Source: an uncultured Pseudoflavonifractor sp.
GTDB lineage: Bacteria; Bacillota; Clostridia; Oscillospirales; Oscillospiraceae
DNA length: 64,000 nucleotides
Assembly (NCBI GenBank): GCA_947577065.1
Contig: CANPTT010000001.1
Coordinates: forward strand, 118,366-182,365
Direction of reading: 5' to 3'
The translations under genes and the position numbers were made by a program. The notes under the pieces were generated by a model. It was not told the DNA's origin and made no database searches. It saw only the letters and a program-made list of their open reading frames with translations. Of this stretch, positions 49,330 to 58,400 are shown in pieces. Position 1 is the stretch's first letter; every line of letters begins with the position of its first letter.

Positions 49330-49357
49330 CGGCTGGGGAAATTCCCCAGCCGCTTTT
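49330..49357. terminator. Shared terminator of pyk and the SLH gene
   Basis: CGGCTGGGG and CCCCAGCCG pair perfectly around a five-base loop, with T's on the plus strand and A's that serve the minus strand. Confidence 0.88.
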
Positions 49358-49358
49358 C

Positions 49359-52300
49359 TTATTTCATTGTGCTTTCACAAAACCGCATGAGAATAGCCGC
49401 TGTCTCCGCCCTGGAGGCATACCCGCCGGGATGGAGACCTCCCCAGTCAGTACCATTGATAAGGCCCTTCGCCCTGGCCCAGGCCATGGCCTCCCGGGCG
49501 TAGGGGCTGATTTGAGCCGTGTCGGTATAGCCCAACAGATCGGCCTTGCCGGTCACATTTCCCCCCTTATAGACTGTATAGCGGTACAAAATGGCGGCAA
49601 TCTGCTCCCGCGTGACGGGTCCATCAGGCTGGAAGGTCCCATCCCCAAAACCGTTGACCAATCCGTTGGTGGAAGCCCAGGCCACCGCATTGGCGTAATA
49701 CTTCCCATTTGCCACATCAGAGAAATTGGCGGCGGCAACGGAAGGTTCCCCCTCTAAACGGTAGAGAATGGTCACCAGCATTCCCCGGCTGGCCGGGGTG
49801 TTGGGGGAGAAGGAGTTCTTCGTCATGCCATTCATCATACCCCTGTCGCAGACATATTGGACCGCCCTGGCAAACCAGTCTGTGGATCTGACATCGGTGA
49901 AGCGGTCCGCCACGGCGACCACAGTGGGGCCTGGGGTCGCTGTGGGCTCCGGGGTCTCCGCAGGAGTCGGGGTTTGGAAGGGCTTGGCAGGTCTCGGCTT
50001 GTCATCGTCATCCCAGGAGGAAGACCCGCCGCCAGAGGAACTACCGCCGGATGGGGTGGGAGTGGGAGTAGGGATATACACCTCCACCTCAGGATCAGGC
50101 CCATTATTTGCATTAGAATAACTTTCATCAGGCCCATATACCGTTTCATTAATTCCTGCACCCCAAGACTCTTGCGTGTTTTTTCCCATTTGCAATACAA
50201 AAGATGATTGTGGGTCAAAACTTTTACTTTGGATTATTTTATCTGCTTCAATGGGAACCTTGACAAAAGTTCGGGTATCTATCAATTCGTCATCAGTATA
50301 ATATTCTGCGGTTAATGTCATCTCACCATTACCAGTTCCAACAATTTCTAACTCATAATTCTCGTAATGCTCCAATGTAAAAACGATTTCATTATTGATT
50401 CGTTCTACTTTCCCAAAACTCGAGTTTCCGGGAGTTCGACTATCTAAGATTTCACCATCCAATGTTATAGTTGCCTCTACTGGGCAAGCAATACGAATCA
50501 CATCCTTTTTAACACGGTTTGTTTCTCGAACTTCTCCAATTTCTTTTGCAGTTCCATAATAATACGAACCGCCATTCGTTTGCCAAACTTCAAGTTTTGG
50601 GTTTGATACATTTAAAATTTTTGCAAAATCCGTATAGGATCGATAAGCAATAAAAAGATATGGAAAGTTTGTCCCTTTAGATGTTTTTCCGCCACTATAA
50701 CTAATGTAATAGAACCCCGATCTGTCATCCGTCTCGCCTAAAAATATCACAGAGTGCGGACCACCAGATAACTGTGAATTTCCGCTTGAATTATAGTTAT
50801 ATCTAAGATGTTCGCCTGGGTCAACTTCTTTGTGAATAAACTCTTGAATTCCTTGAGTACTGAGATTTGTGCAGGTACGTTTCGTTCCGTCAGCCCCATA
50901 GATATAATATATACCAAATGAAGCATAGGAAGCACATCCTCCCCAACCTCCGATACGAATTTGTCCTAGAATCGAATCTGTAATAGAGTAGAGCCGCTTT
51001 CCGTCATCATAGTCTTTATTTTGCATTGGCCACGCTTCATTTACTGACTGCTTGCCGGTAAACTTAACATCACCATTAGGTATCATTGCATTTGAAATTC
51101 TTGTTTCCGTTGGACGATATTGTGCTTTAAATATTAAATTATATAGGGCATTATTTACCGTTTCAACTGTTTCCGCATTTGCTTTAATTAAAGAATTTTT
51201 AGTCAATTGCTGTACATATCTATATTCAGGATTAGATTCCTCGCCAAAATTTTTTGGCTTCCACTGTGCAACAAGAGAAACATTTCTTTCTGGCATAGTA
51301 TAAAGTGCTCCGGGCTCATAAATTGTTGTACCATCTGCCCATCCTGCAAATGTGTAATCCTTGCGTTCGGGGAAAATATTTGTGAGCCTAATTTTCCCCC
51401 CTGCAGGGACAGTCCTACTTTTGATAGGCATTTTAAAAGTGCCAAATTCCACTTTGTAGATGAGCGAATATCTTTCTACAGTTGTATTTGTTATTTCAAA
51501 AGTATAAGCCAGCGTCCCGGAATAGTCGCCCTTACCTGTGATCGTAATAGTGGCAGTCCCTACATTCACATTGTTGGAATACCTGACAGTGTAGTCTGTC
51601 CCCAAAGTCAGAGAACTTGTGATAGCCTTGGTCTTGGCCGTGCCATCATAGGTCTCCGGGGCAGTGTCCACTGTGAACATGGATTTGGTCAGTGGAATGA
51701 TCGATGGAGTAATTTCAGACTCCAAATGATAGGCTTCGCTCATTTCAGACCACGGGCCATGTTGATATTCGGTGATATCACTGCTAAGGGCACGAACCTT
51801 GTATTTATAGTAACCTGCACCATTAAGCTGCATCATTTCATTGAACTGATCACATGCCTCTTGAACATCTCCAATGCCTTCATAATGACAGCATAGTTCA
51901 AAATTTCCGTTCGCTGTTTCTGAAAAGAAAAGTTCCGCCTCGTATTGATAGAGATATAGGTCATCGCCCTCATAATTCCAATTAGCATTTGATCCTTCCC
52001 ACTTTTCAGGTGTTACTTGTCCCATATGCTCCAAGGGTTTTGTATATATCCAGGTATCCGAAACAGCGGTCTCGCTGTCTAAATAATTTACCCCATCTCC
52101 CAAAAGTTGAACTGAAAAATAATAGGTCCCGCTGTCCCAATCTCCCAGGAAAAAATCAGCCTGACACCCGTCACTATCCTCCCCCGTCCAACCAGTGTCA
52201 ATAATCGGTGTATTTTCACCAGAGCGATAAACTTTCAATTTCCCTCCTTCCCCATATGGCGTATTTATTTTATAGGAAATCCTTCCTGGAATTTCATGAG

Positions 52301-52451
52301 GATTCCCCGATACATCGTATTCTACTCCCCACTTGAGTTCTGTTGGCACAGCCAACTTCATCGGCTCAGCTGCCAAAACTTTAGGCGGTAGTAGCGTCAA
52401 TAATATGCATGCGGTTAAAAGTATTGCCTCCCATTGTTTTTTGTTTCTCAT
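49359..52451 (-). CDS. SLH-anchored surface protein with predicted papain-like cysteine peptidase module
   Basis: The 1030-residue protein starts at the ATG after AAGGAGG, followed by a signal peptide (to about residue 28). A beta-rich N-terminal region leads to an MBG-type domain near residues 255-330 and a Listeria-Bacteroides repeat near 335-400 (KDYTFAGWADGTTIYEPG). Residues about 415-640 look like a cysteine-peptidase fold, with Cys506 in GGWGGCASYAS and His566 in GGPHSVIFLG. After a Thr/Pro/Ser/Asp linker come three SLH repeats (about 860-1030) that bind secondary cell-wall polymer. The N-terminal two thirds are AT-rich and the SLH part GC-rich, suggesting a chimera. The target is unknown. 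Confidence 0.85.
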   Translation of the reverse strand: MRNKKQWEAILLTACILLTLLPPKVLAAEPMKLAVPTELKWGVEYDVSGNPHEIPGRISYKINTPYGEGGKLKVYRSGENTPIIDTGWTGEDSDGCQADFFLGDWDSGTYYFSVQLLGDGVNYLDSETAVSDTWIYTKPLEHMGQVTPEKWEGSNANWNYEGDDLYLYQYEAELFFSETANGNFELCCHYEGIGDVQEACDQFNEMMQLNGAGYYKYKVRALSSDITEYQHGPWSEMSEAYHLESEITPSIIPLTKSMFTVDTAPETYDGTAKTKAITSSLTLGTDYTVRYSNNVNVGTATITITGKGDYSGTLAYTFEITNTTVERYSLIYKVEFGTFKMPIKSRTVPAGGKIRLTNIFPERKDYTFAGWADGTTIYEPGALYTMPERNVSLVAQWKPKNFGEESNPEYRYVQQLTKNSLIKANAETVETVNNALYNLIFKAQYRPTETRISNAMIPNGDVKFTGKQSVNEAWPMQNKDYDDGKRLYSITDSILGQIRIGGWGGCASYASFGIYYIYGADGTKRTCTNLSTQGIQEFIHKEVDPGEHLRYNYNSSGNSQLSGGPHSVIFLGETDDRSGFYYISYSGGKTSKGTNFPYLFIAYRSYTDFAKILNVSNPKLEVWQTNGGSYYYGTAKEIGEVRETNRVKKDVIRIACPVEATITLDGEILDSRTPGNSSFGKVERINNEIVFTLEHYENYELEIVGTGNGEMTLTAEYYTDDELIDTRTFVKVPIEADKIIQSKSFDPQSSFVLQMGKNTQESWGAGINETVYGPDESYSNANNGPDPEVEVYIPTPTPTPSGGSSSGGGSSSWDDDDKPRPAKPFQTPTPAETPEPTATPGPTVVAVADRFTDVRSTDWFARAVQYVCDRGMMNGMTKNSFSPNTPASRGMLVTILYRLEGEPSVAAANFSDVANGKYYANAVAWASTNGLVNGFGDGTFQPDGPVTREQIAAILYRYTVYKGGNVTGKADLLGYTDTAQISPYAREAMAWARAKGLINGTDWGGLHPGGYASRAETAAILMRFCESTMK

Positions 52452-52873
52452 TCTATTTTCCTCCTTCTGTTTTCTCACGGCAGGATCGGGGGGCTCGCGC
52501 CCCCCTTTCCCTCTCCGTGAGGAAAACAAAACGTGCTGTGCGGGTATATACCCAGCACAGCACGTCAAAACAGCAACACAACCTGTCATTCTCCCTTGCC
52601 AAAGATGACAAAACAGGGTACAATAACAGACGGTGCAGAGTCTCTCTGTTGTGTGGGCGAGTGAGCGCCCGCGCAGGCCCTTGGGTGTTACCAGCACCCA
52701 AGGGCTGCCACTATTTTGTTTTCCTCCTCCACATTTTACCCCATATTCTTCCAGATAGCAAGGACTTTATGCCTTTTTTCAATGGCGTAAAGTCCTTTTT
52801 CCATCAGATTCGCCTTCCGCACGGCCAACAAAATTTGGAAAGTTGGCGTATTTCCCCTTGGAGAGTTGGCATT
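52452..52873. other. Long leader of the SLH gene with several hairpins
   Basis: On the minus strand, reading toward the SLH gene, there are: a hairpin at 52761-52800 (GGACTTTA/TAAAGTCC) after the previous gene; a palindrome at 52677-52706 (GCCCTTGGGTG/CACCCAAGGGC); and a terminator-like hairpin at 52531-52565 followed by TTTTGTTTT. Last comes a GGGGGGC-GCGA-GCCCCCC stem (about 52490-52510) with flanking CTCACGG/CCGTGAG just before the ribosome site. An in-frame ATG at 52586 would translate through the terminator. No other gene is supported. Confidence 0.55.
52522..52565 (-). terminator. Terminator-like hairpin inside the SLH gene leader
   Basis: On the minus strand ACGTGCTGTGC and GCACAGCACGT pair around an inner GGGTATATACCC palindrome, followed by TTTTGTTTT. 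Its place about 70 bases before the start of the SLH gene suggests conditional termination. Confidence 0.65.
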
Positions 52874-55207
52874 TCAGGGCCGGTCCGGATCCTCCCGGTC
52901 CAGCGCCCTCAGCTTTTCCTCGTACTCCCCGCACAGCTCCGCCGCCGCCTCCATGTTGACCGACTCGGCTATGATCCGAAGAGAGTTGCGGGAACCGGAG
53001 GGGACCAGATAGATCCAACCGTCTCCCGCCCGCAGCCGGGCCCCCTCGCCCTGGGAGGTGGCGGACAAACTCTCCAGCGCCCGGCCCATGACCCTCCCCC
53101 GGCCGGTACGGAGAGGGACCTCCCCCCGAACGGTGGCAAACTGAGGGATGGAGCGGTCCAGGTGGGACAGGGTCTCCCCGGTGAGCCCCAGGCGGGCCAC
53201 AACGCGGCAGGCGGCAAATATCCCATCCCACAGCCAGGGAGTCTCCCGCCAGAGTGTCTGCGCCTTTTCCCCATCCCGACCCAAGCGGAGGATGCAGCCC
53301 TGAAAGCTTTGGGCCACCTCCTCGGCGGCGGCTGGCGCCCAGGCGGGCAAGGCCACTGTCCCCTGTCCATGCTCCATCTCGATCCGGGTGAGCAATATAA
53401 GGATCCGGTCGGGGACGATGAGCCGTCCCTCCTCGTCCCAGGCGGTAAGGCGAAAGCCCCCCCAGTCGGCCGAAAAGGTGGGCATTCCCCGGCCCGCTCC
53501 CCGACGGACCTTGCAGCCCAGCGCTGTCAGCGCGCAGGCAAGGACGTCATTCGCCCCCTCTCCCCTCTCCACCTGGACCGTGATGGGACGCAGGGGAATC
53601 TCCGCCAACCGGGTGACAGCGGCGCACTGAGCGGAATATCCGGGCCGGACTCCCGCCACTGTCTCAAAGGCCCCCACCCGTGTGGCGGTGACACGGCTGC
53701 CCTCTCCCCGAAGAAGCGCTCCCTCGATCCTCCGCTGGGTCGGACGATCCAGCGGAAGACCATCCGGACCGAAGAGCCGCAGCTCGGCCCAGTCCCCATC
53801 CTGCTGTATAAAAAGAGTCACCGGAAGCTTATAGTATCTCCCCAGCCAGGCTCCCGCGGAGGCACAGGGGGCGTCGCTCACAAGAGCGGTCCCTCCAACG
53901 GCAGTGACGCCGCACCCGGCAGCCCGGGCCAACATGGCCCCTCCGCTGCCCCCGGCCCAGCCCAGGCCCACCTGTTCCCGCTCTCCCAGAAGGGAGCCCA
54001 GAGCCAGCAGAGTCTCGGGGGACAGCTCCTCCCCCACCATGCCCCGCAGGGCGCCGCCGGCAGAAAATTTCAGTGGGGCGCTCTGGCCGGTCATAACCTG
54101 AGAGGCAGTGGCCTTACCTCCCTCCGGGACCCGCCGTCCCGGCCACAGCTTCACACCGGGGGCCACGATCGCTTCCGCCCCCACGGCGGCCCCCTCCCCC
54201 AGCACCGCGCCGGGACCCACCACCGCCCGGCAATGAACCAGGGCTCCCTTGCACAGGATGGCGCCGGAAACCTCCGCCCCCTCGCCGACCGCGGCTCCCA
54301 ACAGTACCGAGCGCTCCACCACCGCCCCGGTCTCCACCGTAGACCCCTCCCCAAGGACGGCATAGGGACCAATGGCGCAGCCGGGAGCCAAAGTCACCCG
54401 CTTTCCGATCCAGCAGGGTTCCTTTATCGCCACCCCCTCCGGAGGCCGGACACGGCCTGTGTCCAGATCCAAAGCGACCTTGCCCTCCAGCGCGTCATGA
54501 AGGCTCTCCAAGTAAGCCCCGCAGTCTCCCATATCCTGCCAATAGCCTTCGGCCTCCCAACCGTAGAGCGCCATTCCATGGGACAGCATCCGGGGAAAAA
54601 GCTCCTTTCCGAAATCGTAGCCAGCCCCGTTGGGCACCAAGTCCATGGCCCGTTTGGAGAGAACATAGATCCCGGTATTTACAAGCTCGGTATCCACCTG
54701 CCCCCAGCCGGGCTTTTCCACAAAGCCCAACACCCGGCCCTCTCCGTCGGTGCGGACCAAGCCATACTCCAAAGGCTCTGAACGGCGGCAGAGGGCAAGG
54801 GTAGCGTCGGAACGGTGGCTTTGATGGAGAGCGGCAAGGGCGGAGAGGTCTATATCGCAGACCGCATCGCCGCTGATCACCAGGAAATCCTCCTCTCCCA
54901 GAAAATCCATGCACTTCTTTACCCCGCCCGCAGTGCCCAGCGGTTCCTCCTCCACAAAGTAGGTCAGCTTGACTCCATAGTCCTTTCCGTCCCCGAAGTG
55001 ATCGGTGACGGCATCGGGCAGACACCGGAGGGTGACGGCGATCTCTCTCACCCCATGGCGGCGGAGCAGGTCCAAAATGTGGCCCAGCACAGGCTTCCCC
55101 AAAAAGGGAGTCATGGGTTTGGGACGTCCGATAGTCAATGGCCGCAGCCGACTTCCCTCTCCGCCCGCCAAAATAACTGCCTTCACTCCGAGCACCACCT
55201 TTTTCAT
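52874..55207 (-). CDS. Sugar nucleotidyltransferase fused to degenerate phosphohexomutase
   Basis: This 777-residue protein has three parts. Residues about 8-240 are a nucleotidyltransferase (KAVILAGGEGSRLRPLT, GRPKPM, SGDAVCDIDL, VEKP). Residues about 250-360 are a left-handed beta-helix of hexapeptide repeats. The C-terminal 400 residues resemble phosphomannomutase/phosphoglucomutase. Where the mutase serine motif (TASHNP) is expected it reads IQQDGDWAELRLF, so the phosphoserine is absent and the third part is probably regulatory or structural. Likely product: GDP-mannose or a UDP/dTDP-hexose. A GTG at 55186 matches the usual family start and has AAAGGTGG upstream, so the true protein may be seven residues shorter. 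Confidence 0.85.
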   Translation of the reverse strand: MKKVVLGVKAVILAGGEGSRLRPLTIGRPKPMTPFLGKPVLGHILDLLRRHGVREIAVTLRCLPDAVTDHFGDGKDYGVKLTYFVEEEPLGTAGGVKKCMDFLGEEDFLVISGDAVCDIDLSALAALHQSHRSDATLALCRRSEPLEYGLVRTDGEGRVLGFVEKPGWGQVDTELVNTGIYVLSKRAMDLVPNGAGYDFGKELFPRMLSHGMALYGWEAEGYWQDMGDCGAYLESLHDALEGKVALDLDTGRVRPPEGVAIKEPCWIGKRVTLAPGCAIGPYAVLGEGSTVETGAVVERSVLLGAAVGEGAEVSGAILCKGALVHCRAVVGPGAVLGEGAAVGAEAIVAPGVKLWPGRRVPEGGKATASQVMTGQSAPLKFSAGGALRGMVGEELSPETLLALGSLLGEREQVGLGWAGGSGGAMLARAAGCGVTAVGGTALVSDAPCASAGAWLGRYYKLPVTLFIQQDGDWAELRLFGPDGLPLDRPTQRRIEGALLRGEGSRVTATRVGAFETVAGVRPGYSAQCAAVTRLAEIPLRPITVQVERGEGANDVLACALTALGCKVRRGAGRGMPTFSADWGGFRLTAWDEEGRLIVPDRILILLTRIEMEHGQGTVALPAWAPAAAEEVAQSFQGCILRLGRDGEKAQTLWRETPWLWDGIFAACRVVARLGLTGETLSHLDRSIPQFATVRGEVPLRTGRGRVMGRALESLSATSQGEGARLRAGDGWIYLVPSGSRNSLRIIAESVNMEAAAELCGEYEEKLRALDREDPDRP

Positions 55208-55397
55208 GATGTCCCTTAGTATGGCTTTGGGGGAAAATAAAAATACCTAAGCGGAGTGCGGATAAAAGGCATCCTTGGCGGAGGGGCGGCAAACGGAAAA
55301 GGGCAGACAGCCCGGTCTTCTCCCCTTCATATGGTACCTAGCTCGTTTTCCTACCACCACAAGGAGTAGTTTTTTCCAAAAAAATTGTCGAAAGCGG

Positions 55398-55426
55398 TTG
55401 TCAACCTCTTCCTGACTTGCTATAAT
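55398..55426 (+). promoter_or_regulatory. Promoter of the M60 peptidase-SLH operon
   Basis: TTGTCA (55398-55403) and TATAAT (55421-55426) are 17 bp apart, 70 bp before the start codon. Confidence 0.82.
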
Positions 55427-55496
55427 TATGTTAACCCTATACTGGGACAGTCTGCCGCCCCCTGCACGGCGACAGAGCAGGAAAGGAAGTTGTATC

Positions 55497-58400
55497 ATGC
55501 AAAAGAAAGCGAAAATCCGGATGCTGTCGGCGCTGATAGCGGCGTCCATGATGTGCTCCCTCTACACTCCCACCCTTGCGGCCCCCGCCGCAACGGGTGT
55601 AACAGGCAGCGTGACATCCGCAGTGCGGATCGATTACGCTCAGCGGCTGGATGAGCTTCAGCGCCGGAACGTACAGGTAGAGCTGCGAAAAGGCGGCCAG
55701 GTCCTGGGCTCCGTCCCTCTGGCGGAGGCCGGCACCTACACCGTGGGCGGCTATGAGGCCCAGGTCACAGCCAAAAACACCGACGGCGGGGAGCTGTTGG
55801 GCGGACTGTGGCCCGGTTTCCTGGAGGTCACCTTCAAGGGCCTGTCCCAGGGGGAGGAATATACCCTCTCCTTTTCCGGCAAGGGCTATAAGCCTTACAG
55901 CGAGAAGGTGACCATGACCGACTACGCCCGGCACATTGTGGTGGGCACCGGAGACGCCACCTTTACTCTGGGCGATGTGAACGGGGACGGAAGGGTAGAT
56001 GAAAAGGACCGCTCCGCCCTGGCCGCCGTTCTGGGTTCCACCCGGAAGGAGGATCTGCTCCAGTATGACCTGAGCGGAGAAGGGGTCATCGACATCGTGG
56101 ATCTGGCCTATGTAAACCGCTTGATCTCCGCCACCGGCGACGCCGTCCGCCGGGACACCATGCGGCTGGACATCCCCGCCAATCTGGCGGATATGGAGAA
56201 GGAGCTTGCCGACAACGGCACCGTAGTGTCCGACGGACAGCTCCATGACATTTTTTCGGACAACGGCGCGGGGGTAACGCTGCGCTCCGCGACCGGGAAT
56301 GATATCGTGCTGCCCCTGGTCCTGAATGAGGAAGTGAAGACCCAGGAGCTCCAGATCGTCTCCCCCGCGGGAGAGGGCGCCATACTGGCGGGCTCGGTAT
56401 CGGTAGAGGACGCCGAAGGGGGCCGGATGGAGCTGCCCTTTGACAATTCCCTGCCCACCGGGGTCCACGCCACGTCCCGGACCCCCGGCAGCAGCGTCAT
56501 CACGATAAATTTGGGTCGGAGGGTACCGGTGAAAAAGGTGACCATCACCGTGACCAAAACCGAGAGCGGCAACTTCGCCGCAGTAGAGACCATCCAATTC
56601 CTTAAGGACATCGTACCGGAAGTCCCCGTGGCCCCCAACAGCATCGTGAAGGGCCTTTCCGCCGAGCCGGGGAGCGAGTCGGTCTCTCTGCGGTGGAACG
56701 ACCTGCCCAATGTATCGGGCTATAAGGTCCTCTACTGGCCCCAGCAGAATGTCAAAGAGGTCAAAGAGGTCCACACCGATGTGACCCGGGCCAAAGTCAC
56801 AGGTCTCAAGAATTTGGAGTCCTATGTCTTTACCGTCACTCCCACCGATGGGCAGTGGGAGGGCCGGGCCTGTGACCCGGTGACGGCCACCCCCATTCCC
56901 GCCAGCGCCCCCGACAAGGTAGACATGGTAAACGTTACCGCCCTTGACGCCGCGCTGGGCCTTTCCTGGAAAGAGGGCAAGATCGCCACCTATTATGAGG
57001 TCTACTACCAGGAGAATGGATCCGACGGCTGGAAGCAGGCCGGAGGACGGCTGACAAAGGCCGGGACCACCATAGAAGGTCTCCAGAACGACGTGACTTA
57101 CTCGATCTATGTGGTGGCGGGCAACGACGTGGGTAAGGGCCCCCATTCCGCCATCTATGAGGGAACTCCGAAGGCCGTAAAGTATGAGCGGCCCGCCGGT
57201 ATCCCCACACAGGGAATTTTGGACAATTCCCACATCAGCGACATCCGTCTGGCCGATGGGGGCAATTATGCCGGAAGCTTTACCCCTCAAAACATGATCG
57301 ATAACGATTACCGCACCACCTGGACCGCCCAGAATTGGTGGCGGAACGAGCATGTGATGACCACCTTTGACCAGCCCGTGGATCTGAACGCCGCTATCTG
57401 GGTCCCCCGTCTGGACGGCACCTACCCCACCAACCTGCGGGCTTACAGCGTCCGGGTATGGTATGAGGGAGAAAATTTGAACGACGCCGGACATCTGATC
57501 GTCCCCGATCCGAACAACGGCGGCGTGGACAACGGGGGCACGGGACGGGACGTGGACACCTGGCCCAGCGTCCGGGGCAACTGTGCCGTGACCAATTTTG
57601 CCATCCTGCCCTTTGGCCCGGTGGAAAATGTAAAGAAGATCAGCGTGGCGGTGGAGCAGAGAGCCTACACCACCGTGAGCCTTTCTGAACTCATGTTTAT
57701 GGAATATGACCCCGCCCACAGCCTGCCTGGGGAGATCGACGCCCTCTTTGCCGACAACCTCCACACTCAGCTGGCCGCCGGAGTCAGCCAAGGACAAATC
57801 GACGCCCTGCAGCAGCGATTGGACAGCGATGAGCGAAATTATTACCTGAACCTGGATACTCTGGCCGATGAACTGGTCCTGGCGCGGGAGCTTTTGGAGC
57901 AGGGAAGCAGCCGGGGCGTTATTCTGAACGCTCTGGATCGCCGCAGCAATGGACCGGACGGCGCCAAGTATGGCCAGAGCGGCAGCGACCTCCAGCCCCT
58001 GGGCGTCACAGTGGGGGCGGGACGAGAGATCACCGTCTATGCCGAGGGTATCCCCGAAGGGGAGAGTGTGACCCTCTACGCCAGCCAATTCAACGCCGAG
58101 GCGTCCCAGTGGAGGACTTCCCTTGGAAATCTGGAAAACGGGCGCAACATTCTGACCGTACCCAAGATCGGGAGCCGGACGGGCAACAACGGCGGCAGCC
58201 TCTATCTGACTTACAGCGGCAACAGCGGAGAAAATATCCGGCTCCACATCCGCCGGGGCATAGACATCCCTGTGCTGGAGCTGTCCCACTGGTATGAGAT
58301 GGAGGATACCGCCCGCCGGGAGGCCATTGGGGCCTACGTGGATGAGTTGGACGCCTATCTGGGGGGTATGAGCATCGGAAGCCCCACCAGCGATTATCGG

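Noticed and set aside
52451..52586. Longer N-terminus for the SLH peptidase starting at the ATG at 52586 (or further upstream)
   Set aside because: The extension runs through hairpins and a terminator-like stem, and the signal peptide starts at 52451 with its own AAGGAGG.
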